From Streptomyces lincolnensis (lineage in GTDB: Bacteria; Actinomycetota; Actinomycetes; Streptomycetales; Streptomycetaceae), in assembly GCF_021173675.1 (NCBI RefSeq), contig NZ_JAIHON010000004.1, forward strand, positions 124,001-188,000: DNA of 64,000 nucleotides, in the 5' to 3' direction. The notes beneath the pieces were generated by a model that made no database searches, was not told where the DNA came from, and saw only the letters and a list, made by a program, of their open reading frames with translations. A program made the position numbers and the translations under genes. Below, piece by piece: positions 1 through 7,613 of this stretch (positions within the stretch are counted from its first letter, which is position 1; every line of letters starts with the position of its first letter).

Positions 1-796
1 CCAGACCGAGCGGCCGCATCGCACGCGCCGCCCACACCAGCGCGGGCAGACACAGCAGCAGGACGACGGCGAGGGGCTCCGCCTGCTCCCAGCCGCGCCC
101 GTTGAGGCTGCCCGTCAGCCACAGCTTGACCTGCTCGGCCGCCTCCAGCTCGCTGTCCGTGAGATACAGCTGCACGATCGCCGACAGCGCGACCCCGATC
201 CCCACCCCGGTGAGCACGAAACGGCTCGGCTGCATGCCGTGCCGCCACGCCAGCGCGTACACCAGCGCGGCCGCGGTGAGCCCTCCGGCGACGGAGACGG
301 CGGGCAGGGCCCCGGGGGACGTGGCCGCCCCCGTCGCCAGCGCCAGCACCGTCGCCGCCGCCGCGCCATGCCCTACGCCGATCACGTCCGGGCTGGCGAG
401 CGGGTTCCGGGTGACCGTCTGCACGAGCGCCCCGGCGAGCCCGAGGGCAGCCCCTACGAGGGCGCCCAGCGCGATGCGGGGCGCTCTCAGCTCCCCTACG
501 ACGAGCGCGTACGGGCCCTCTCCCGTGCGGAGGGTGTGCCAGACGGTGGCGGGGTCGACGTAGGTCTGACCGAGGCTGGCGGAGGCGACCATGGTGGCGG
601 CGAGCAGGAGGATCAGGCTCGCGGCGACGAGGGCGGAGCGGCGGTGGAGTACGAGGGAGGTGTGGGAGGTCGGTCGCAGGACGAGGTGGCCGGTGGTGGA
701 GGCTGAGGCCGGCCGTCGTTCGTCTGCGGCCCGGTGGGGGCTGGTCGCGCAGTTCCCCGCGCCCCTCGGGTTGGACGGGTCGCCGTTGCCCGACAT
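1..796 (-). CDS. FecCD-family iron-siderophore ABC permease (3' end outside window)
   Basis: Inner-membrane permease subunit of a ferric-siderophore importer, truncated by the window edge. Hydrophobic helices start about 55 residues after the proposed ATG. The family signature ALVQTVTRNPLASPDVIG is visible and closely matches the neighbouring permease. It is the third gene of a minus-strand set: binding protein, permease, then this one; the ATPase is probably beyond position 1. The start is uncertain. No ATG, GTG or TTG lies in frame between the first transmembrane helix and position 796, so the N-terminus must begin at ATG 796 or GTG 880. Both lie inside a dispersed intergenic repeat, which gives an atypical polar leader and no clear Shine-Dalgarno sequence. 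Confidence 0.85.
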   Translation of the reverse strand, partial: MSGNGDPSNPRGAGNCATSPHRAADERRPASASTTGHLVLRPTSHTSLVLHRRSALVAASLILLLAATMVASASLGQTYVDPATVWHTLRTGEGPYALVVGELRAPRIALGALVGAALGLAGALVQTVTRNPLASPDVIGVGHGAAAATVLALATGAATSPGALPAVSVAGGLTAAALVYALAWRHGMQPSRFVLTGVGIGVALSAIVQLYLTDSELEAAEQVKLWLTGSLNGRGWEQAEPLAVVLLLCLPALVWAARAMRPLGL

Positions 797-925
797 GTCC
801 GCGCCAGCCGCGGTGGCCGGTTCCGCACAGCTGCGGGCAATCGTGCCGCCTAGGGCGGCACGGGTGGGCGCAGGCGGCACCCCGCCAGCGCGGGTGAGCG
901 ACCCCACCCCCGGCCAGCTCCGACG
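720..925. repeat. Dispersed intergenic repeat, copy 1
   Basis: This segment shares two long blocks with 59938-60165, in the same order and orientation. The first block covers 725-770 and contains GCGGCCCGGTGGGGGCTGG. The second covers 832-890 and contains CAGCTGCGGGCAATCGTGCC. The DNA between the blocks differs. The second block holds a hairpin at 842-862 with a 9-bp stem (CGTGCCGCC / GGCGGCACG) and a TAG loop. From memory, related sequences are scattered between genes in many Streptomyces genomes. There is no coding capacity of its own and no transposase. Confidence 0.85.
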
Positions 926-936
926 CCGAGCACGTT

Positions 937-1923
937 TCACGACACGGCCCCCCGACGCCGTACCAGAACCACCAGCACCGGCACCCCCACCAACGCGGTC
1001 ATCACCCCGGCCGGCACCTCCGCAGGAGCCCGCACCACCCGCCCCGCCACATCCGCGCCCACCAACAGCGCGGCCCCGAGCAAGGCGGACAACGGCAGCA
1101 CAGCCCGGTAGCCACCGGAGACCAACCGCCGGGCAAGATGCGGCACCGCGAGCCCCACGAAGGCGATCGGCCCGGCGGCAGCCACCGCCGCGGCGGTCAG
1201 CAGGGCCGCGCCCAGGGCCGCCGCCCCCCGCACCCACGGCACCCGATGCCCCAGCGCCCGAGCCGTGTCGTCGCCGAGGGCAAGCGCGTCCAACCCCCGC
1301 GCACAGACGAACACCAGCACAGCCCCGGCCAAGAGAAACGGCAGCATCCGTACGACGGTCCCCGCGTCCCGCCCGCTCAACGCCCCCACCTGCCAGAACC
1401 GGAACTGATCCAGCGTGGCGGAGCTGGAGGTGAGGACCACGGTCGTACCACCGGCGGTCATCGCGGACAGCGCGGTCCCCGCGAGCGCGAGCTTCACCGG
1501 CGACGCCCCGCCCCGCCCGCGCGCGGCGACGGCGTACACCAGGCACGCGGCGACGACGGCACCGGCGAAGGCGTACCAGACGTACCCGGAGAAGCCGTTC
1601 GCGAGGCCGAAGGAGATGGCGATCACCACGCCCGCCGCCGCCCCCTGACTCAGCCCGAGGATGCCGGGGTCGGCGAGCGGATTGCGGGTGACGGCCTGGA
1701 GCGCGGCCCCGGCCACCCCGAGCGCGGCGCCCGCGGTCAGGCCGACCTCGGTCCGGGGCAGCCTCAGCGACCGTACGACGAGCGCGTCCGGCGAACCCCC
1801 GCCGTGCAGCAGCGCGTCGGCGACCGCGGACAGCGGCACCGCGCGGGTGCCGACCGCGAGGCTGAGCACACCGGCGGCGGCCACCGCGAGGGCGGCGGCC
1901 GGCCAGGCGAGACGACGTATCAC
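937..1923 (-). CDS. FecCD-family iron-siderophore ABC permease
   Basis: Full-length (328 aa) polytopic permease of a siderophore importer. It forms the membrane channel that receives ferric-siderophore from the upstream lipoprotein. Hydrophobic helices run through the whole protein. The FecCD signature LQAVTRNPLADPGILGLSQ lies near residues 75-95, and a GPIAFVGLAVPHLAR segment, typical of the loop contacting the ATPase, lies near residue 250. It begins 46 nt downstream of the binding-protein gene and is followed by a second permease, the usual heterodimeric arrangement. Expression is probably driven by the iron-box promoter upstream of the binding protein. The exact siderophore cannot be told from sequence. 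Confidence 0.92.
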   Translation of the reverse strand: MIRRLAWPAAALAVAAAGVLSLAVGTRAVPLSAVADALLHGGGSPDALVVRSLRLPRTEVGLTAGAALGVAGAALQAVTRNPLADPGILGLSQGAAAGVVIAISFGLANGFSGYVWYAFAGAVVAACLVYAVAARGRGGASPVKLALAGTALSAMTAGGTTVVLTSSSATLDQFRFWQVGALSGRDAGTVVRMLPFLLAGAVLVFVCARGLDALALGDDTARALGHRVPWVRGAAALGAALLTAAAVAAAGPIAFVGLAVPHLARRLVSGGYRAVLPLSALLGAALLVGADVAGRVVRAPAEVPAGVMTALVGVPVLVVLVRRRGAVS

Positions 1924-1969
1924 GTGCGGGGTGCCTGCTTCTCGATACTCGCCTTTTACCTCTCGCTTC

Positions 1970-3079
1970 TCACTTCTCGCCGACGGTCTCGCCGACGGTC
2001 TCGCCGATGTTCTCGGCGAGTTCCGAGATCACCAGACGGGCGGCGCTCGGCCCGGCGTTGAGGTACCAGGGGTCGTCGTCGACCTTGACCGCGTGCCCGG
2101 CCCGCACGGCCTTCATCGACTTCCACAGCGGCCCGGCCACCACGCTCCCGGCATCCGTCTTGGCGGCGTCGCCCTGGACGGAGTAGAAGATCCAGTCCCC
2201 GTCGGCGGTGTCGATGCTCTCCGCGCCGATGTCCTCCGAGATGGCCTTGAACTGCTGAGATTTGGGCCGAGACAGCCCCATGTCGACGGCGATGGACCCG
2301 GTGAAGGAGGAGACGCCGAACATCCGGGTGCGGTCGGGGGTGAAGCGGACCATGGAGACGGTCGGGTCGCCCGCGAGCGCCTTCCCCTTCTCCCGCGCGT
2401 CCCCGACGATGCCGTCGAGGAGCCGCTGTGCGGCCTGTCCCTTGCCGACGGCCTCGCCGACGAGGAGGAGGTCGCGCTTCCAGTTGACGCCGTTGCCGGC
2501 CGTGATCACGGTGGGCGCGATCTTCGACAGCTTGGGGTAGAGGTCGCCGAGCGAGTCGTTGGCGAGGATCAGGTCCGGCTTCGCGGTCGCGAGGGACTCC
2601 AGGTTGGGTGCCTGCCGGGTGCCCGCGTCGGTCATGGCGGCGAGCTTCGCCTTGTCCTTCGGGAAGGCGTCGGCGAGGTAGTCCGGCACGAGCCCGGCGT
2701 TGTCGGCGCGGGTGGTCGTCGTCGGCACGATGCCCAGCGTCAGCAGGTCGTCGAGCTGGCCGGTGCTGAGCACGGCGATCCTCTTCGGCTCGGCCGCGAG
2801 GGTGGTCGTGCCCTTGAAGTGGGTGACCGTGCGCGGGAAGGACCCGTCGGTGTCCTTGTCGGCGCCCATGCCGTCGGCGAGCGTGCTCGGGGCGGCGGAG
2901 GGGCCCTCGGAGGCGTTCATCACCGGGTTGCGTTCGCCGGCCGCCTTCGCGGAGCCGGTGCCGCCGTCCGAGGAGGACGAGCAGCCGGCGAGCAGCCCTC
3001 CGACGACGGTGGCGGCCAGGACGGCCGCCGTGGCCTTCGCTGCTGCCACTGCTGGTGCGCGCACGACTTCTCCGACCAT
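1970..3079 (-). CDS. Iron-siderophore ABC transporter substrate-binding lipoprotein
   Basis: Extracytoplasmic ferric-siderophore receptor anchored as a lipoprotein (369 aa). The ATG at 3079 gives a proper signal peptide ending in lipobox LLAGC (Cys33), followed by a Ser/Gly linker; an upstream in-frame start would add a polar extension before the signal. The mature part shows FepB/FecB-type features, including KRIAVLSTGQLDDLLTLGIV and the central helix region with ATAKPDLILAND. The C-terminus carries a short repeat (GETVGETVGE) from a 12-bp tandem duplication near 1982-2005. First gene of the importer set. An iron box lies 13 nt upstream of the start, so iron repression is expected. Confidence 0.93.
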   Translation of the reverse strand: MVGEVVRAPAVAAAKATAAVLAATVVGGLLAGCSSSSDGGTGSAKAAGERNPVMNASEGPSAAPSTLADGMGADKDTDGSFPRTVTHFKGTTTLAAEPKRIAVLSTGQLDDLLTLGIVPTTTTRADNAGLVPDYLADAFPKDKAKLAAMTDAGTRQAPNLESLATAKPDLILANDSLGDLYPKLSKIAPTVITAGNGVNWKRDLLLVGEAVGKGQAAQRLLDGIVGDAREKGKALAGDPTVSMVRFTPDRTRMFGVSSFTGSIAVDMGLSRPKSQQFKAISEDIGAESIDTADGDWIFYSVQGDAAKTDAGSVVAGPLWKSMKAVRAGHAVKVDDDPWYLNAGPSAARLVISELAENIGETVGETVGEK

Positions 3080-3091
3080 CTCACGGTTTGC

Positions 3092-3110
3092 TAAGGCAAG
3101 GCTTACCTTA
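3092..3110. promoter_or_regulatory. Iron box (DmdR/IdeR/DtxR-type operator)
   Basis: The 19-bp sequence TAAGGCAAGGCTTACCTTA is an imperfect palindrome. On the minus strand it agrees at about 13 of 19 positions with the DtxR/DmdR consensus TTAGGTTAGGCTAACCTAA. It lies in the 70-bp gap between the siderophore-binding lipoprotein (start 3079) and the divergent VOC gene (start 3150). It is well placed to repress the importer when iron is sufficient, and possibly both genes. Confidence 0.8.
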
Positions 3111-3149
3111 ACCGGTTGCGGAGTATGGTTCCGTACGAGGAGGCCCACG

Positions 3150-3533
3150 ATGACCGTTCAGCTGAACCACACCATCGTCGCTGCACGGGACAAGCACGCC
3201 TCGGCACGGTTTCTGGCCGACATCCTGGGGCTGGCGGTGAGCCCGCAGTACGGACCGTTCGTCCCGGTCGAGATCCCCAACGGCGTGACCCTCGACTACA
3301 TGGACACGAGCGGCTCGATCACCCCGCAGCACTACGCGTTCCTCGTCTCCGAGGACGACTTCGACACGATCTTCGCCCGCGTCCGCGCGGCGGGCCTGAC
3401 CTACTGGGCGGACCCCGGCCACCGCCGTCCCGGCGAGATCAACCGCAACGACGGGGGCCGGGGCACCTACTTCGACGACCCGAACGGGCACAGCCTGGAG
3501 ATCCTCACGCGGCCTTACGGTAGCGGAGGGTAG
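3150..3533 (+). CDS. VOC (glyoxalase/bleomycin-resistance) family protein
   Basis: Small cytoplasmic metal-dependent VOC-fold protein of 127 aa with the two beta-alpha-beta-beta-beta modules usual for one chain. Candidate metal ligands are His6 in LNHTIV, the His in QHYAFLV, and the Glu near the end in HSLEILTRP. The start is supported by GAGGAG at 3137-3143. It is divergent from the siderophore importer and shares its short, iron-box-containing promoter region, which suggests iron-linked expression. The substrate is unknown; VOC proteins include lyases, dioxygenases and drug-binding proteins. Confidence 0.88.
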   Translation: MTVQLNHTIVAARDKHASARFLADILGLAVSPQYGPFVPVEIPNGVTLDYMDTSGSITPQHYAFLVSEDDFDTIFARVRAAGLTYWADPGHRRPGEINRNDGGRGTYFDDPNGHSLEILTRPYGSGG

Positions 3534-3535
3534 GA

Positions 3536-3610
3536 CCTGTCGGGCCAGGGTCTGTCAGGTCGGGGTCTGTCAGGTCGGGGTCCGTCAGGTCGGGACCCGT
3601 CGGGCTCGGT
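3536..3610. repeat. Five tandem copies of a 15-bp unit
   Basis: Five adjoining 15-bp units related to TCTGTCAGGTCGGGG, at 3536, 3551, 3566, 3581 and 3596. Copies 2 and 3 are identical and the outer ones diverged. The array fills almost exactly the gap between two convergent genes: stop at 3533 on the plus strand, stop at 3610 on the minus strand. No stable terminator hairpin is evident in it. Confidence 0.9.
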
Positions 3611-4566
3611 CACTTCCTGGCGTCGAACGTCCATACGGCACGGGGGCCCGGCCCGACGGCGAGGGTCGACTTGCCGATCCGCTCGTCGTGTCGCTGCGTC
3701 ACGCTCCTGTTGAGCACGAACTCGACCTTCTGGAGCCCGATGCGATCGACCGGTACGGCGTCGAAGTGCAGGTCCGTGCCGCCGCGCCGGGCGACCACGT
3801 CACCGTCCGCCGAGGTGCGTACGGCGAAACCGCCCGCCTTCAGCAGCGGCACCGTGCTGGCCAGGTCCCGTGCGGTGACCGCGAGATGGACGGCGGTCAC
3901 GTCCCGCATCAGGCGGTCGCGGTAGACGTCGGTCAGGTAGCGCTCCCGGCCGACGTCACCGGGGAAGGCGGGCGGTTCGTTGTTGGTGCGCGGGTCGTCG
4001 AGGTACGTCGGCTCGTACTCCATGCCCCAGGCGCCGAAGTGGTCGTACTGGTCGGTGGTGAAGACGGCGTCGAACCACGGCACCGGGACGCCGTCGCCGA
4101 AGTCGCGGGTCTGCTGGAACTCGACTGGGGTGATGCCCCGCGCGCGCAGCCGCTCGGTCACCGTCACGAGGTCGCCCGCCCGCTCGGTCGAGACGCCCAT
4201 GCCGGAGGCGCCGAGCACACCGTCCTGGCCGGGCAGGTCGCCCACCCCGAAGAGCTCGAAGTAGGTCTCACGGCCCATCAGATAGCGGCCGGTCCAGGTC
4301 TGTCCGCCGGCCCCGGTGGTGGTGCGGACCTGGAAGTTGGCGAAGGTCCGCAGGTAGGGCGAGTGCTCGACGGCGTCGGCGGTCTCGCGGTCGAGCACGG
4401 CGTACGCGTGGTTGTAGAAGAGCAGTTGCCGGCCGCCCGTGGCCGGGTCGCTCTCCTCGACGGTTCTGTTCTGCTCGGCCAGCGCCGTCGTGGCGCCGCC
4501 CCCGATCGCCGCGGCCAGGGCCAGGGCGATGACCATGATCATCCGTAATGTCCGATGGATCAGCAT
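3610..4566 (-). CDS. Secreted DUF5829-like protein
   Basis: Probable secreted protein of 318 aa and unknown function. The ATG at 4566 places a hydrophobic signal segment (MVIALALAAAIGGG) directly at the N-terminus, ending near ALAEQN; the open frame further upstream is arginine-rich and not coding-like. The body starts with RQLLFYNHAYAVLDRETADA and contains TWTGRYLMGRETYFELFG, which I recall from the DUF5829 family. The C-terminal part (AVHLAVTARDLASTVPLL...) resembles a VOC-like half-domain, but this is weak. It converges on the VOC gene across a tandem-repeat spacer. No catalytic motif is recognised. Confidence 0.75.
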   Translation of the reverse strand: MLIHRTLRMIMVIALALAAAIGGGATTALAEQNRTVEESDPATGGRQLLFYNHAYAVLDRETADAVEHSPYLRTFANFQVRTTTGAGGQTWTGRYLMGRETYFELFGVGDLPGQDGVLGASGMGVSTERAGDLVTVTERLRARGITPVEFQQTRDFGDGVPVPWFDAVFTTDQYDHFGAWGMEYEPTYLDDPRTNNEPPAFPGDVGRERYLTDVYRDRLMRDVTAVHLAVTARDLASTVPLLKAGGFAVRTSADGDVVARRGGTDLHFDAVPVDRIGLQKVEFVLNRSVTQRHDERIGKSTLAVGPGPRAVWTFDARK

Positions 4567-4750
4567 GCGGGTGAGCTTAGGACGGAAGATTCGCCTCCAC
4601 CGGCGATTCGAACAAATATTCTCAGAACGCTCGTGGACGGTGACCCAGCGCCACGCCCCATGACCCTTCGCACCTTGGGCAGATGCTTCCCCTGCCCTTG
4701 ATCGGCGCTGTACGGGTGCTAACCGGTCCCCCGCGAGGCTGGCACCGCAA

Positions 4751-4822
4751 GCACGCACGGCACGCACGGCACGCACGGCGCGTATGGCGCGCGTGGCACG
4801 CACGGCACGTATGGCGAGCAAG
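4751..4822. repeat. Eight tandem copies of a 9-bp unit
   Basis: Eight consecutive 9-mers based on GCACGCACG. Units 1-3 and 6 are identical; the others are variants such as GCGCGTATG and GCACGTATG. They end 10 nt before the ATG of the carbonic anhydrase gene and so form its 5' leader. In the frame of that gene the array would read as His-Ala-Arg repeats, but the Tat signal downstream shows that it is untranslated leader. Function unknown; it may affect translation initiation or be neutral slippage. Confidence 0.9.
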
Positions 4823-4832
4823 GGGAACAGAC

Positions 4833-5597
4833 ATGACTGGTGTTCGGCAACCGCAGCGCAGGGCTTTCCTCGCCGGCGGCCTGGTGACGACCGCGGCCCT
4901 GATAACCGGCTGCTCGTCGAAGACGGACGGCACGCCCTCCGCCGGCCCGGCGGCCTCCGCGACCGGCGCCTCCGCGACTCCCACCACCCGGCCCGACTCG
5001 CCCTGGACGGCGTTCGCACGGCTGATGGACGGCAACGAACGCTGGGTCGACGGCACCCTCGAGCACCCCGACCGCGACCCCGAGCGCCGCGAACTCGTCT
5101 CCCAGAAGCAGGACCCCTACGGCGTGATCCTCTCCTGCATCGACTCCCGCGTCCCGCCGGAGCTGCTCTTCGACACCGGCCTCGGCGACCTCTTCGTCCT
5201 GCGCACCGGCGGCCAGGTCGTCGGCCCGGTCGTCACCGGCTCCGTCGAGTACGGCCCCCTCACCTCCGGTACCCCCCTCGTCGTCGTCCTCGGCCACCAG
5301 CGCTGCGGGGCCATTGACGCCGCGTACAAGGCGCTGAGCGACGGCAAGACCCTGCCGGGCAACCTCCAGGCGATCTCCGACGCGCTGCGCCCGGCGTACC
5401 GGGAGACGGTGAAGTCCAAGCATCCCGACCCCGTCGACGCCATGATCCGCATCCACGTCAAGCAGACCTCCGCGGCCCTGCGCTCCAACAAGGACCTCGC
5501 CCCGCTCGTCGCCAAGGGCGACCTGGCCGTGGTCAGCGCGTACTACTCGCTCGACACGGGGAAGGTGGAGGTGCTGACGGGGGCGCCGACGGCCTGA
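4833..5597 (+). CDS. Beta-class carbonic anhydrase, Tat/lipoprotein-exported
   Basis: Predicted extracytoplasmic zinc beta-carbonic anhydrase (254 aa) interconverting CO2 and bicarbonate. The N-terminus has a twin-arginine motif (QRRAFL) and a lipobox LITGC (Cys27), followed by a Ser/Ala/Thr/Pro linker to about residue 55. Catalytic residues are intact: Cys102, Asp104 and Arg106 in the CIDSR motif, and His155 and Cys158 in GHQRCG. Start ATG 4833 is chosen because it puts the Tat signal at the N-terminus. Export is unusual for this family but fits Streptomyces homologues annotated as Tat-dependent. Monocistronic by context. Confidence 0.93.
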   Translation: MTGVRQPQRRAFLAGGLVTTAALITGCSSKTDGTPSAGPAASATGASATPTTRPDSPWTAFARLMDGNERWVDGTLEHPDRDPERRELVSQKQDPYGVILSCIDSRVPPELLFDTGLGDLFVLRTGGQVVGPVVTGSVEYGPLTSGTPLVVVLGHQRCGAIDAAYKALSDGKTLPGNLQAISDALRPAYRETVKSKHPDPVDAMIRIHVKQTSAALRSNKDLAPLVAKGDLAVVSAYYSLDTGKVEVLTGAPTA

Positions 5598-5670
5598 CGG
5601 GTTCGGCGGCGTTCCGTCGTCGTGCGGTTCCGTGGGGCGGGCGTCGGGTTCAGTCGGGTTCAATGGCACC

Positions 5671-6405
5671 GTGACCACGGCATCGGTCTCCGGCGGCAGA
5701 ACCGTCGCCGGACGGGCCCCACTCGACGACGTCCTCGCCCGACTCGGCCGCCACCGGCCGGTCTTCCACTCCGAGGCCGACCTCCAGCACAGCTTCGCCC
5801 GCGCGTTGTGGGAACTGGCGCCGGACGTGCACTCCCGGCTGGAGGTACCGCAGAGCCATCCGGGCGGGACCGCACACCTGGACCTCCTGTGCATCGGCCC
5901 CTCCGCCCGTACGGCGATCGAGTTCAAGTACTTCACCCGCCGCTGGACGGGCACCGTGGCCGGCGCCGCGGGCACGCCCTCCGAGGACTACGCCCTGAAG
6001 GGGCATGCCGCCACCGACCTCGCCCGCCTCCACTTCGTCCGGGACATAGCCAGGCTGGAGCGCTTCTGCCACCACCCGGACCAGAACGGCCTCGCCGTCA
6101 TGCTGACCAACGACGCCTCCCTGTGGACCCCTCCCGCGCCCGGCCGCCGGCCCACGCGCGACCGGGACTTCAGGATCCACCAGGACCGCGAACTCTCCGG
6201 CACCCTGCTGTGGGCCGACGGCACCTACGAGCGCAACACCTGCGCCCTGCGCGGTACATACGTCCTCGACTGGAGGCCGTACTCCCGACTGCCGGGCCCG
6301 GGAGGCGAGTTCCGGTACGCCGCCGTCTCCGTCACTCCGGACGACCGGCCTGGCGGCACGACGTGGCCCGGCGTGGGAAGCCGGCCCGGCCGCGCGGCAC
6401 GGTGA
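5671..6405 (+). CDS. PD-(D/E)XK nuclease-fold-like protein of unknown function
   Basis: Protein of 244 aa from GTG 5671; a GTG at 5632 is an alternative. I do not recognise a named family. The pattern Glu35, Asp71, a short loop, then Glu84-Phe-Lys86 (HLDLLCIG...TAIEFKYF) matches the D-x(n)-E-x-K core of restriction-endonuclease-like folds, with Glu35 in an N-terminal helix as in many such nucleases. Further conserved-looking polar residues follow (LKGHAATDLARLHFVRDI). No methyltransferase or helicase partner is adjacent, so a restriction role is not supported. Repair, DNA processing or an inactive fold are alternatives. Confidence 0.6.
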   Translation: MTTASVSGGRTVAGRAPLDDVLARLGRHRPVFHSEADLQHSFARALWELAPDVHSRLEVPQSHPGGTAHLDLLCIGPSARTAIEFKYFTRRWTGTVAGAAGTPSEDYALKGHAATDLARLHFVRDIARLERFCHHPDQNGLAVMLTNDASLWTPPAPGRRPTRDRDFRIHQDRELSGTLLWADGTYERNTCALRGTYVLDWRPYSRLPGPGGEFRYAAVSVTPDDRPGGTTWPGVGSRPGRAAR

Positions 6406-6467
6406 CACCCGTTCGCCGCGGACCGGTGGTGGCCGGGCCGCGGCGAAGGGCGGACAGTACCCGGGGA

Positions 6468-7343
6468 TCAGGATCCGGTGAGGGAGATGGCCAGGTCCGT
6501 GATGTTCAGCGGGAACTGGCCGATGGCGGTGGCCTGGCCGGTGAAGACGTTGACGCTGTACAGCGACGGGGTGGCCGAGCCGGACGGGGTGAGGGTGGCG
6601 AAGGCGGCGTTGTCGACCGTCTTCCCGCCGGACAGGGTGCTGAAGATGTCCATCCCGGCGTTGATCCCGGCGTCGATGCCGAGGCTGCCGGTCGGGGCGA
6701 GCGTGCCGTTGTTCGCCGGGGACTGGAGGACGACCTGGTCGCTGGTCGTGTTGATGTCCACCAGCGTGGTCGCGGTGGCCGCGTTGAGGTCGTTGTTCGT
6801 GTAGGCGGCGGCCGAGACACCCTTGGTCGTGCCCTCGATCGGCGGGGTGGTGAGGTTCAGGTCCTGGACGGTGCTGTGGTCGTTGAGGTTGTGCCGCAGG
6901 TTCTGGCCGGTGTCGCTGATCACGCGCAGACGGTCGGCCGCCGGGTTGAAGTCGACGCCGAAGTTCGTGCCGTGCAGCGTGTACTGGAGCTGGGACACCT
7001 TGGTGACCACGACGTCCGTGGTGGGCGTCGCCGGCTTGACCGTATAGATGCCGCCCTTGTTGCCGACGCCGTACAGCAGTCCGTCCTGCACCCGGAAGTC
7101 GATCCCGATCAGAGCCGTGTCGCCGCTGAGCCCGGTGACGGCCCTGACCCAGTCGAGGATGTTCGGCCGGTCGGTCGTGAACGTCGCCATCAGGGTGCCG
7201 TCGCCGCTGATCCCGAACGCGCGCAGGCTGGGCGTGGCGGCGGGGGCGGCCGAACCGGTGCCCGGCGCGCCGAGCATGAGCGCCGTCGACGTGACCACGA
7301 CCGCGACCGCCGCCATGACTCTCTTTCTCGTGCCAGCTTTCAT
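6468..7343 (-). CDS. Secreted DUF4394-family protein
   Basis: Secreted protein of 291 aa. ATG 7343 is preceded by GGGAGG and gives the signal peptide MKAGTRKRVMAAVAVVV...GTGSAA. The body matches DUF4394 as I recall it: repeated beta-propeller-like strands with TLMATFTTDRPNILDWV, LIGIDFRVQDGLLYGVG, NFGVDFNPAADRLRVISD and a closing ITDLAISL. Homologues occur in secreted bacterial proteins with no established biochemical role. It is divergent from a PucR-type regulator across 270 bp that contains AT-rich promoter-like sequence, so that regulator may control it. Confidence 0.85.
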   Translation of the reverse strand: MKAGTRKRVMAAVAVVVTSTALMLGAPGTGSAAPAATPSLRAFGISGDGTLMATFTTDRPNILDWVRAVTGLSGDTALIGIDFRVQDGLLYGVGNKGGIYTVKPATPTTDVVVTKVSQLQYTLHGTNFGVDFNPAADRLRVISDTGQNLRHNLNDHSTVQDLNLTTPPIEGTTKGVSAAAYTNNDLNAATATTLVDINTTSDQVVLQSPANNGTLAPTGSLGIDAGINAGMDIFSTLSGGKTVDNAAFATLTPSGSATPSLYSVNVFTGQATAIGQFPLNITDLAISLTGS

Positions 7344-7613
7344 CGGAGTTTCCCTCCCGTTTGGCAAGCGCCCTGCGTAGCGCCTGGCTGAGAATTCCCC
7401 TGTGCTCGCCCGTACTGATTACCGCGGGCTTCAACGCGGTTCTCATTAAGGCCGTTTCACACCTCCTCCACAAGCGGAAGAGGTGACGAGAACGCCCCGA
7501 TCCGGGAATTTTGCGCACTGTGACAAAAGCCCGGTCGGCATACTTGCCGCCGTTTTGTGCGGAGTGATGAACGCCGTCCGGATCTCGGCTGTCGGCCGTT
7601 CGTCCCGAATGAC

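Noticed and set aside
3536..3610. CRISPR-like array
   Set aside because: Units are directly adjacent with no spacers and are only 15 bp.
4622..5056. Possible small gene on the minus strand upstream of the carbonic anhydrase gene
   Set aside because: It reads the 9-bp repeat as Arg/Ala/Cys low complexity and the rest is antisense to the carbonic anhydrase signal region.
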